Shown here in pieces: positions 55,325 through 64,000 of a DNA stretch of 64,000 bases. Each line of letters starts with the position of its first letter. Position 1 is the first letter of the stretch. Source of the stretch: Hortaea werneckii (taxonomy: Eukaryota; Ascomycota; Dothideomycetes; Mycosphaerellales; Teratosphaeriaceae); the NCBI GenBank assembly GCA_037044905.1, contig JBAOKB010000083.1:1-64000 (forward strand), read 5' to 3'. The notes under the pieces were generated by a model. The model was not told the DNA's origin, did not search any database, and saw only the letters and a program-made list of their open reading frames with translations. A program made the translations under genes and the position numbers.

Positions 55325-56356
55325 ATGTCTTCGAGACGACGAATGAAAGTGAATGAGGCGGCCAGCGGCAAAAATGAAGAATGTGTCAATGATGCCACTC
55401 CAGACAAGTCGGAAGTAGACGATTCCGGTAATGGAGACGATGAAGACGATAGCAGAGAGACGAAGGCAAAATCAAAAATCGCAGCATCAAACTTCAAGGC
55501 CAACATCGAAAGATTCCGTCATGGCGCCGATGAAAGCAACGGGAACGAACCTGCGTATAAGATAGACCGCAAACGACCTTTAGACGATAGCGCTACCAAC
55601 TCTCCATCTCTTGTCTCTTCTCCTCCTACCAAGCGTAAGAAGCCGTCGTCCAAATACGCCCCACCGTCCAAATATGCCCACCTCCCCAAACTCCTAGACA
55701 TCCTCGAGCCGGATTTGATCTGTGTCTTTGTCGGCACCAACCCCGGGATCCGGACAGCAACTGCAGGCCACGCCTACGCCCATCCTAGCAACCTCTTCTG
55801 GAAACTCCTGCACAGTAGCGGATGTACGGATGTGCGATTACCGCCTGAGAACGACGTCAACCTGCCAGAGTGGTATGCGATGGGGAATACGAATATTGTC
55901 GAACGACCGAGCAAAGACGCGGCAGAGCTTTCCAAGGAGGAGATGGCGGCCGGCACGCCTGTTTTAGAGGAAAAGGTCCGGAGGTTTCGGCCTGAAGCGT
56001 TATGTATCGTGGGCAAAGGCATTTGGGAAGCAGTGTGGCGCTATCGTTATGGCAGGCCATTGAGGAAGCATGAGTTCAGGTGGGGATGGCAGGATGAGAA
56101 GGAGAGGATGGGCAGAGTTGAGGTCGGAGAGGAGGGGGAAGGTGAGACTGTCTGGGACGGTGCACCTGTGTTTGTCACGAGCTCGACGAGCGGAAGTGCT
56201 GCTAGCTTGAAGCCCGCGGAGAAGGAACTGATCTGGGCACCATTCGGTGAATGGGTCCGGATGCGAAGACATGAGAGGTACGGAACTGAGGGTCGGATAG
56301 ATCGTCCTACTCACATGAAACCGGCCGACGAAGCGAAAGTGAAGCAAGGTCCGTAG
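55325..56356 (+). CDS. mismatch-specific uracil/thymine DNA glycosylase (TDG/MUG family)
   Basis: Base-excision repair enzyme acting on G:U/G:T mismatches in the nucleus. A single exon of 343 residues from the ATG at 55325. Residues 1-110 are charged and disordered with a basic stretch (SPPTKRKKPSSKYAPPSKY) that could be a nuclear signal. The catalytic domain starts LPKLLDILEPDLICVFVGTN; the active-site motif GTNPGIRTATAGHAYAHPSN (with the Asn) is followed by LFWKLLHSSG. Later come YAMGNTNIVERPSKDAAELS, ALCIVGKGIWEAVW and IWAPFGEWVRMRRHE. This matches the fungal Thp1 / MUG branch. It lies 190 bp from the convergent mcr1 stop. Confidence 0.9.
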   Translation: MSSRRRMKVNEAASGKNEECVNDATPDKSEVDDSGNGDDEDDSRETKAKSKIAASNFKANIERFRHGADESNGNEPAYKIDRKRPLDDSATNSPSLVSSPPTKRKKPSSKYAPPSKYAHLPKLLDILEPDLICVFVGTNPGIRTATAGHAYAHPSNLFWKLLHSSGCTDVRLPPENDVNLPEWYAMGNTNIVERPSKDAAELSKEEMAAGTPVLEEKVRRFRPEALCIVGKGIWEAVWRYRYGRPLRKHEFRWGWQDEKERMGRVEVGEEGEGETVWDGAPVFVTSSTSGSAASLKPAEKELIWAPFGEWVRMRRHERYGTEGRIDRPTHMKPADEAKVKQGP

Positions 56357-56546
56357 GAGTTCATTAATAGTGCTGTAGAGTACGTAGTAGACTCCTGTTG
56401 CTAATGATAACTCAGCGCTACTGATGACGTTATGGATAGTTGATATCGATTCGATTCAAGTCGGCTTCGAAGCCTCTGGTGTATCTTTTCACAGATCTAT
56501 CTTGGCTATATTACATGGCGCATTATTCTCTTGTACTGCGTCTAGC

Positions 56547-57709
56547 TTAGAACTTGTACACCTGGTCCTTGTTGTAGCCAAGCTCAGCAAGGTAGCCCGA
56601 CAGCTCGCCCTGGTCGGCGGGGCTGTTCTTGGGGCCAGAAATGGCCTTGTACATGCCAGGGGGACCGCAGACGAAAAGCTTCAGGTTGCCCTCCTTCGGC
56701 AGCACGGTCTTCAGCACGTCCTTGGTGATGAAGCCCTTGCCCTGCTGCCAGCCCTCAGGCGGGTTGTCCAGCAGGTAGAAAGCCCGGAAGCGCTGCGGGT
56801 ACTTGTTCTCGAGGTCCTGGAGCTCCTTCTTCAGCAGGATGTCCTCTTCGCTGACGTTGCCGTAGACGAGCGTGACCTTGGTCTTGTCGTTGGGGTTCTT
56901 GAAGATGGCGCGTGCGACCTGGTACATGGGCGTGATACCGGTACCACCGGCGATCATGGCGACGTGGTCGTGCTTGTTGGCTTCGTATGGGTACTTAGGG
57001 ATGGGTCCCTTCATGTCGAGTGACTGGCCAACATTCATGTTGTGGATGTGCTCGGACATGGGGCCGTTGGGGTACTTCTTGACGACGAAGTCAAGGTAGC
57101 CTGGCTGGTCTGTGAATGCGTCAGATACATGCTTGTCGTGGAAGATGCGACTGCCACTTACCCTCATCGGAGACAGGGGTGTATGGCCTGATGACGGGCT
57201 TTTCCATCTCTGGGCCCTTGTACTTGGTGATAAGTGCGCTGGCAACCGGGAGACCTGCAACAGCATCCTCGCTCGACAGCTTGAAGCGAAGCTTCTTCGT
57301 GTTGTGGCTGACCTGCTCAGTGCTGTCCAGTACCAGAGGTATGAAGCCCTGGTCGCCACCAGTGAAAGTCTTCACAGCATTCGGGCCAGCCTTGGCCGGG
57401 ACGTTCTGCTCTTCTGTCTTGCTGGCCGGCTGGCCATGTGCGGCAGACTCGTTGACGCTGCCGTGCGATCCTTGGTTCATGTACCAGTAGCCACCGCCAA
57501 GTGCGGCCGCGCCAATGGCGCCGTAGAGGCCAGCACCGCTGCCGCCGCTCTTCGGCGGCTCAGTCGCATAACGGCGAACGTGCTATTGTTGAGAGTATGT
57601 CAGCGCGTGCACATTGGGTGGATGGCGTCGGGTCATGGCCGTCATCAGAGGCGTTCGCACTTACGCCTGAAAGCTGCTGCGCTGGGCGGAAAAGTCGGTT
57701 GCTGAACAT
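56547..57709 (-). CDS. mcr1: NADH-cytochrome b5 reductase, mitochondrial type
   Basis: Flavoprotein passing electrons from NADH to cytochrome b5 or small acceptors. Exons 57709-57665, 57582-57162 and 57109-56547 (introns 82 and 52 bp) give 342 residues. The presequence MFSNRLFRPAQQLSGHVRR is followed by a single span, GLYGAIGAAALGGGYWYM, the two-signal layout of Mcr1. FAD-binding RPYTPVSDEDQPGYLDFVVK spans the second splice junction; MKGPIPKY and the NADH motif GGTGITPMYQ follow, then CGPPGMYKAISG. The C-terminus, YNKDQVYKF, is the family's. All elements are intact. Confidence 0.95.
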
Positions 57710-59214
57710 CTTGACGGCTAATAAGAAGTCAGTGCAAGAAGATGAGGCTTTGGGATGAAAGATCAGTGACCACGCAAGAAAGGTTACCAGAGCTCCCGGA
57801 AGTCCGTTGGGTGTGACATCATGCCAAGGTGATGAAACGTTCCCATTGCGATCGGATCCCCGTTCTCCTCCTCGCCGTGCGTCCCGCGAAGACAACGACC
57901 ATACCTCCTATGGACAATCCTCCTTAGGCGAGTAGTAGGCGGCGACTCTTGCCAGTATCATTCTCCAGAGCTGTCAGATGAACTATACTACGCATCAGGC
58001 AGCAGCATGAGGCCATCGATTACCGACGAGACACGTCAGAAGATGTTCGTTTTGCACGAAATTCCTCTGGGCCATGCAGTGCTTCATAGACCAAAGTCAT
58101 GTCGAGAAACGTCCAACATCGCGTGCCAACCCGTCAGAACCCGTTCTTCCGCCGGCATGGATCTCGAGAGGCGTTTCAAAATGCCACTTCGCTATGAAAA
58201 GCCCTGGACCATGCAGTTCAAATCCTGTTTTGAATCGACCGTCTAGACCGTTCTTTTTCCTACTTCTTCAACATCTTCCCCCCCCCCCCCCCCCCCCCCC
58301 CACTCCCCCTTATCAAGTCATTCGAACTGATTATTTGGATTAACCACAAGTATAGAAGATGAATTGCCGCTTGATCAGAGGCGTGGCTTTTTGTCCTTGA
58401 CTGCAGTGTGGTGCGAATTGCTAGGACATCTCGTAACGCAATGCCTGGTCCCCGCGGCTCTGCCTACCTATACCACGATACGACTAGACGAAATGGCTTT
58501 CTATAACCATTTAAAGACTCGAATGATCCTTGAGCTTCTCTAGATCGCATTCAAGATCTGAAGAAAGTAATGGAACGCTCTCCAAAACTAACACCACACA
58601 CTGGATCATGTTGTCTTTTCATCTATCTGGCAATTGACATCGTGGCTCTGATCATCTAACGACCCGCTCTAGTCATCCATTTTATCAGTACTTTGCCAAT
58701 TAATGCAGCACGAATTTTGCGGCACTGTTTGCTTAGGCTGAATGTTGTAGGATAGATACACGCCACAAGTGGCCCTACAGCTCGCTACCTGCGCATCCGC
58801 CCTGCATTGCCAACGGCAAACAGCTCTATCCAGAGTATCGGCCGCATGCAGTCCACTGAGATGAGAATCCTCCATGAATCCCGTGGCCGGCATGTCGGGC
58901 ACACGAATTGCATGCCTCCGACTTCGAAAACCATACCACACATTCCAATCCCTCGCAACCCCATTCGCTCAACGACTGTCACTTCCGACTGAATGGTACC
59001 CGGGTGCGTTTCTTCTCATTCCCTGAGCCGCGCGCAATATTTTGAACGGCAATCATGCCTAGCAACCACGTCCGATAGGATAATTCTCTTTTAGACTCTC
59101 TCGCTTGTTGTTCGATATCCTCACGTCCACAGTCGTTACCTTCATCAACAACGTCCACACGCTTTCGTTGTTGCGGCAGAGTCCGCCTTCTTGCGTGCGT
59201 TACAATATTGAAGC
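57710..59214. other. divergent intergenic region with a poly-C tract
   Basis: 1.5 kb between mcr1 and the adhesin-like gene. Apart from the C24 run (listed separately), only short, featureless frames are seen. Confidence 0.55.
58278..58301. repeat. poly-C tract (C24)
   Basis: 24 consecutive C on the plus strand within the intergenic region, preceded by CTTCAACATCTT and followed by ACTCCCCC. A G24 run on the opposite strand could form a quadruplex. Lengths of such runs are often uncertain in assemblies. Confidence 0.9.
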
Positions 59215-62200
59215 ATGGCAGTCATGAGAACGAAAGTCGACCTCCTGAAGCTGGCTGCGTTGCTGCTTGCCGCAGCACGAGTTGAAGCGCAGTCTGGATA
59301 TGGTATGTCCGATTGCCACAGTGCTCGGGAATCCCTCATGCTAACAGTTGTCGTCCAGTCGAATTATGCACCGTTCAGGTCTATCAAACATGTGGAACCC
59401 CAACTTTGACGACGACCTTGAGCTTCCCGCAGTCAGTCTCATATGCCGGCAACACGACCTCGACGATAGCTGCCAGCTCATCTGGAGGATGCAGCACCTG
59501 TTCAACAAGCTCTTCCGTATCCTCATACATCGAGCCCTCGGTTCCAGCAAGTAGCACTTCGATTGTTCCTCCGCCAGTGTCTACCACTCCAGTTCTGAGC
59601 ACATCGGGAAGCGTCACTTTTACCTCGACTCCATCCCCAAGCTCCTCGTCTTCATCCCTGGTTAGCAGCTCAGTTCCGTCCAGCTCTTCATCGTCGGTTG
59701 GGCCGCCACCAATCTATACACCTCCTCCGGTACTCAGTGTGTCCAGCTCAGTGACATTTACCTCGACACCATCACCGATCACTTCCTCTTCGTCAGAGGC
59801 ACCTCCTCCGGTCTATACGCCTCCTCCAGTGCTTAGCACTTCCAGCTCAGTGACATTCACATCCACGCCCTCGCCGATCACTTCCTCGTCCTCAGAATCT
59901 CCCCCTCCGGTCTACACTCCCCCTCCAGTCCTGAGCACGTCAAGTGGGGTGACCTATACTTCGACGCCATCACCAAGTACTTCGTCTTCCTCAGAGGCGC
60001 CTCCTCCTATCTACACACCCCCACCGGTTCTCAGTACTTCGAGTTCGGTGACCTTCACTTCGACGCCTTCGCCGATTACTTCTTCGTCATCGCAGGCTCC
60101 TCCTCCGATCTATACACCTCCTGAAGTTCTGAGCACCTCTAGTGATGTGACTTTCACTTCGACACCCTCGCCTATCCTATCCAGTTCCTCTTCCGAAGAA
60201 CCTCCGCCAATATACACTCCTCCTCCGGTGCTGAGTACGTCGAGTGGCATCACGTTCACCTCGACACCCTCCCCTTCCTCGTCTTTGCTCAGCTCGTCCA
60301 GCTCCTCCTCAGTGGGAGTGCCGCCAATTTACACTCCTCCGACTGTCATCAGCATTTCATCTACATCGACAGCTACGCCTGCGCCCAGCTGTACAAACGG
60401 AATCGAAACGGACGCCGATGGCGTTCAGTACGAAGTTCAATGCGGCTCGGACACTACTGGAGGGAACCAGGGTACTCCATATGGCACAAGCAACCGCGTC
60501 ACCTCATATAGAGATTGCTTTGGTATTTGCAATGACACTCCAAATTGCCAGGGTTTCGTTTGGGTCGGTGCACAAGGCTCCTATGGCAATGGGCCTGGAA
60601 CTTGCTACTTCAAGGGCACAGGCGACCCGGGTCAGGAGATCACTTTCGTGCCAGGGACCGATTCGAGTCATGTGGCTTGTATCATCCCGAACCCAGCTCC
60701 TCCGGCGACGAGCACTTCAAGTTCAACTGCCACTGTCAGTTCCACGTCTGTGGGAGAACCCCCTATCTACACACCACCTGCCGAAATCTTTACCACCACT
60801 ACCACCACTACGAGCACGTCTTCATCGAGCTCGGTGGAGTCCCCACCTATTTACTCCCCTCCGGTCCAGCCAACTACGACCACAACCACCACTACGACTT
60901 CTACGACTTCTACGAGCTCGTCATCAGAGGTGCCACCTATCTACACCCCACCTCAACAGCCGACGACTACGACGACCACAAGCACCACTACGACTTCAAC
61001 GAGTTCGTCATCAGAGGTGCCACCGATCTACACCTCGCCTCCACAGCAGACAACTACGACTACAACTACAACGACCTCAAGCAGTAGTAGCTCAAGCGCA
61101 CCGGCGGTACCCAGCTGCCCATACGCAGCCGATACAATCATAACCGATGATAATGGCATTGATTACACAGTGCGATGCAATGCCGACACTACCGGTGGTG
61201 GTGTCGGAAATTTGTATTCGACCACGAATTCTGCAAATTCATTCCAAGAATGTTTCACAGTCTGTGACGGCTATCCAACTTGCCAGGGCTTTGTCTGGCT
61301 AGGTGCAGCGAACTCGTACGGCAGTGGCGCTGGTAATTGTTACTTTAAGGGAGCAGACCCAGGACAGACGATTGCCTTCACCAATAGCGATTCTGCTCAC
61401 TTTGCAGCGATCAAAGTGAATCAGAATGGCCCAGCGGTGTACCCGGTTACGACAACGACTACCACTACGACGTAAGTTCCGTTGAGTTTTCATTTAGATA
61501 CGAGGGCAATGATTGAGACACGGGGTTCGCAAAGAAGTATGGAGGCTTACTTGATATGAACAGGACCTCGTCTTCTTCAAGCGTAGACATTTTCGTTCCT
61601 ACAACGACCACTACCACCACCACAACGACTTCCTCGTCGAGCTCTTCAACGGTAAGGACCGGGCTAGTACAGGTCCCTTCATCGACAGCTAATGATTTCC
61701 GTTAGATCACCTCACGCGTCATTTACACTCCACCGCCGCCCTCGCAGATCTCCACGTCAGTGTCCTCGACTACATCCATCACCTTTACATCGCAACCAGC
61801 TCGGCTTAGCTGTGCTCGTCAAGGCTACCTGGTCCAGAACTTCAACTGGTTCGTAGTCGAAATCGCTACTGGAAACACTGTGCAGAATGGCTCTATTCAA
61901 GGCGGTATTCCAATGCAAGCTATGGGTTACAACCGTTGCGACGGTCTCATCTACGCCACAGATCAACAGGCCCATCTCGTCCGTTTCGGACTCGACTTGA
62001 CTCCCCAGCGCCTTTACGAACAGACTTTCTTCCGATACCAGACCGGCGAAGTGGACAATGACTGCCAGTACTGGGCAATTCGAACCGCAGACAAGTAAGT
62101 CCACATCTCATCAATCCGATTGCCCAGCATCATACTAACACACTCTAGCGACGTCGCCCGCTGGATCCACGTGGACGTCAACCCGGCTTCCCCCGTCTAC

Positions 62201-62617
62201 GGCACCATCGTCGGCCAAGGCGAGCTCGCCGTCCCGCAGTACTTCTACGCCGACTGGGCGTACGTCCCCGGCGCCGGCTCCTACCTCTGGTCCGTCGGCA
62301 TCGACCAACCGACCGGATACGCATACCTCTACCGCTTCGACCAAGCCACCCTGACCAGCATCATCGTGGCCTCCTTCGGCGACATTGGTCTCACCGGTTG
62401 GATCCCCGATCCGGCTAGTGGATACCGGTTGAACTTTGGCGCCGTATACGCGTCTGCCGACGGTTTCCTGTACGGAAGCGAGAACATCAGCGGCAACATT
62501 TATCGGTTCACCGTCACGGAGCCGTATAACTGGCAGTTCTTGGTCCAGGGGCCGGGCACGGTGCAGAATGATGGCGCTAGGTGCATTGATAACACTGAAG
62601 CTATCGGCACGTACTAG
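59215..62617 (+). CDS. secreted Ser/Thr/Pro-repeat adhesin-like protein with DUF6923-like C-terminus
   Basis: Predicted 1048 residues in five exons: 59215-59302, 59359-61471, 61564-61651, 61706-62094 and 62149-62617, all in phase. The signal peptide KLAALLLAAARVEA leads into a Cys-containing head. A tandem array of about 33-residue repeats follows (core YTPPPVLSTSSSVTFTSTPS). Then come two PAN/apple-like Cys modules (about residues 372-470 and 616-705, each with CQGFVW and CYFKG). They are separated by Thr-rich linkers with PPIYTPP. The last 290 residues form a folded domain (LSCARQGYLVQNFNWFVVEI; YNRCDGLIYATDQ; YVPGAGSYLWSVGID) like fungal DUF6923 beta-propeller-type domains. A heavily O-glycosylated cell-surface protein is likely. 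No GPI signal is seen. Confidence 0.87.
59700..60365 (+). repeat. coding tandem array, about 99-bp units
   Basis: Six full copies and degenerate flanking copies of a Pro/Ser/Thr-rich unit within the second exon of the adhesin-like gene. Units differ mainly at synonymous sites and at a few residues (Ile/Val, Ser/Gly). Confidence 0.92.
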
Positions 62618-62790
62618 ATGGAACGAAATGGGAGGGAAGCAGGGAGAAAGAAGGTTGAGCGAGGAGGGTTTAATGGATCAGCAGTGGATGTCTTTGTTTT
62701 GTACGATTAGCATCTTGTTACACGAACGCTTCTTGCGGAGTAGATAGGTTTGAGGCAATTTAATTTCTCGGTTCGCAGTCCTGCCCTTCT

Positions 62791-62791
<1 letters not shown>

Positions 62792-62823
<32 letters not shown>
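62792..62823. repeat. poly-C tract (C32)
   Basis: 32 consecutive C on the plus strand, then A and CCCCCCC, between the adhesin-like stop and the convergent hrd3 stop. It resembles the C24 run near 58.3 kb; the two flank the adhesin-like gene. Confidence 0.9.
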
Positions 62824-63168
62824 ACCCCCCCACTCTTTTGCTTTTGAGGAAGGGGATTCATCTAAATGTAGATCGCGTCTGGGCCGACGCAACTGAACAA
62901 TACATGAAAGGACGGGAAGGTGAACTGCTTTGTAAAGACTTGTAAGCGAAATCTTTAGAGGCGATGCATTTGCCACGTACACTGCTAGAACGATCAGCCT
63001 TTCCCATATGGCTGTCCCATGCACAACAGCAACTGAAATGCAAAGTACAATTCACATTTCAAAAATACAGTGAGGAGTGAAGATTCAAGCAAACTTGCTT
63101 AAACAGATTGATCACATTTCAATACATGTACATAAAACGGAAGGAACTCCCTGCAAAACGCAAACAGC

Positions 63169-64000
63169 TCAATGTCCCACACCCCCAGCAACCCAAGCAT
63201 TCCAATTCGGATCCCCAGGCTGCGGGAAGAAGCCACCATCGGGTTGCTGTCCCGGGGGCGGCGGCGGAGGAGCTTGCTGTTGCTGTTGCTGCTGTTGCTG
63301 ACCTTGCCCTTGACCTTCCTGCTGCAGACGCCGCTGTTCCGCCGCCCGCTGCTGCTGCTGACGATAATAGATCAACCAACCCAGAGCAGCGATCAACCCA
63401 CCAATCAACAACGTCTCTAGCACGCCGTCCTCGAAATCCTCCCCTTCCCCGCTATCCCATCCATAATCCACATCGCCGCCCGGCATCCCTTCCTGCTCCG
63501 CCGCAGCAGCAGCAGCCCACTCCTCCTGCTCGAACTCCTGCGCATACATCTGCGCGTCGGCCTCGAGGAAAGCGTGGATCCACTCGGCGAGGGATCGCCG
63601 GTTGGCGACTTTAGGGTCGGCGCCCATGGACTTGATGGTCCCGCCGCTGACATCGTTCCACCAGCTGCGCCAGCGGAGCTTGACCAGGCTCAGCTTGACG
63701 GGCAGGTAGGCCTCGCGCGGGTTCGTCTCCAGCGCTTGGTCGTACAGCCGCTTGGCGAGGTGGAAGTCCTGCGCGATCCCGACCCCATTCTCGTGCATCC
63801 AGCCGAGATTCCACATGGCTTGCGCCGACTGCAGGGTTTCGGCCGCGGCTTGGTAGCAGGCTGCGGCGTTTTCGGCGCTGAAGGCGGCGCCGAGCCCGGA
63901 GAGGTAGTAGTCGCCCATTTTCACGAGGCTGTCGATGTTCTGCTGTTTGGCGGACCGGGTCCAGTACATGAGTGCCAGCCTTGCGGCATCGCCGACGGGG
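63169..64000 (-). CDS. hrd3: Hrd3/Sel1L ERAD component, C-terminal part (runs off window)
   Basis: Partial: the frame is still open at the window edge, where it reads VGDAARLALMYWTRSAKQQN. At least 277 residues are visible. Sel1-type helical repeats are clear: SLVKMGDYYLSGLG, AAACYQAAAETLQSAQAMWN and LGWMHENGVGIAQDFHLAKR. These are followed by the conserved RLYDQALETNPREAYLPVKL and a linker; a single membrane span, VLETLLIGGLIAALGWLIYY, and a Gln/Pro-rich cytosolic tail complete the protein. This is the C-terminal layout of Hrd3, which recruits misfolded glycoproteins to the Hrd1 ubiquitin ligase at the ER. The final stop is at 63169. Confidence 0.93.
   Translation of the reverse strand, partial: PVGDAARLALMYWTRSAKQQNIDSLVKMGDYYLSGLGAAFSAENAAACYQAAAETLQSAQAMWNLGWMHENGVGIAQDFHLAKRLYDQALETNPREAYLPVKLSLVKLRWRSWWNDVSGGTIKSMGADPKVANRRSLAEWIHAFLEADAQMYAQEFEQEEWAAAAAAEQEGMPGGDVDYGWDSGEGEDFEDGVLETLLIGGLIAALGWLIYYRQQQQRAAEQRRLQQEGQGQGQQQQQQQQQAPPPPPPGQQPDGGFFPQPGDPNWNAWVAGGVGH

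Noticed and set aside
58120..58240. B-box-like GTTCAAATCC suggesting a tRNA gene
   Set aside because: No matching A box or cloverleaf arms could be built around it.
60244..61143. Plus-strand Arg/Leu/Pro-rich frame of 299 codons
   Set aside because: Out-of-register shadow of the Ser/Thr/Pro repeat coding region.

Overview
The window is nuclear DNA from a filamentous ascomycete (Pezizomycotina). Most coding genes carry short introns of about 40-90 bp with GT...AG ends and, in places, a CTAAC/CTGAC-type branch site. The gene set is fungal: L-arabinitol 4-dehydrogenase, sterol 24-C-methyltransferase, a Rax1-type RGS membrane protein, a Zn2Cys6 regulator, an Fcy2-type permease and an AIM9-type kinase-fold protein. 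A Dothideomycete is my guess, but nothing here proves the class. I model 29 intact or probable genes, two broken genes and one doubtful fragment, on both strands, at about one gene per 2.2 kb. I see no transposon, rRNA, tRNA or CRISPR array. Splice junctions were placed by hand; most were checked for reading phase and for continuity of a recognisable protein.

Layout. 0.6-3.6 kb: a Gfo/Idh/MocA dehydrogenase of the D-xylose/dihydrodiol type followed by L-arabinitol 4-dehydrogenase, a possible pentose pair. 3.8-4.0 kb: a perfect (ACA)86 microsatellite between two convergent genes. 4.0-12.4 kb: a PAS-like protein, ubiquilin Dsk2, a zinc-free quinone oxidoreductase and Rax1. 13.0-18.8 kb: a very long disordered membrane-anchored protein, a gene-poor stretch and a VIT/Ccc1 iron transporter. 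19.7-23.9 kb: Npr2 (SEACIT/GATOR1) and a protein kinase with an acidic DEPA repeat. 23.9-29.1 kb: an arylsulfotransferase-family protein divergent from an NCS1 permease, then a Zn2Cys6 regulator. The shared promoter holds three CGG-N4-CCG sites, the best candidate for a small undescribed regulated module.

29.4-38.0 kb: a broken GFA-domain gene, mitochondrial lysyl-tRNA synthetase, a UPF0658-like membrane protein, a 2EXR/F-box-like gene with one nonsense codon, and a ketopantoate-reductase-like enzyme. 39.0-47.6 kb: an AIM9-like protein, a doubtful small ORF, a TM9-superfamily protein and a disordered Pro/Ser-rich protein. 49.0-57.7 kb: a metabolic and mitochondrial block with Erg6, MPP-beta divergent from Sdh4, a hypothetical membrane protein, a mismatch-specific uracil DNA glycosylase and an Mcr1-type cytochrome b5 reductase. 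59.2-62.6 kb: a repeat-rich secreted adhesin-like protein. 63.2 kb to the window end: the C-terminal part of the ERAD factor Hrd3, continuing past the edge.

Several genes act in mitochondria (Msk1, AIM9-like, MPP-beta, Sdh4, Mcr1) and several in protein quality control or endomembranes (Dsk2, Hrd3, TM9SF, UPF0658-like). I read this as ordinary gene mixing rather than one pathway, apart from the pentose pair and the arylsulfotransferase/permease/regulator block.
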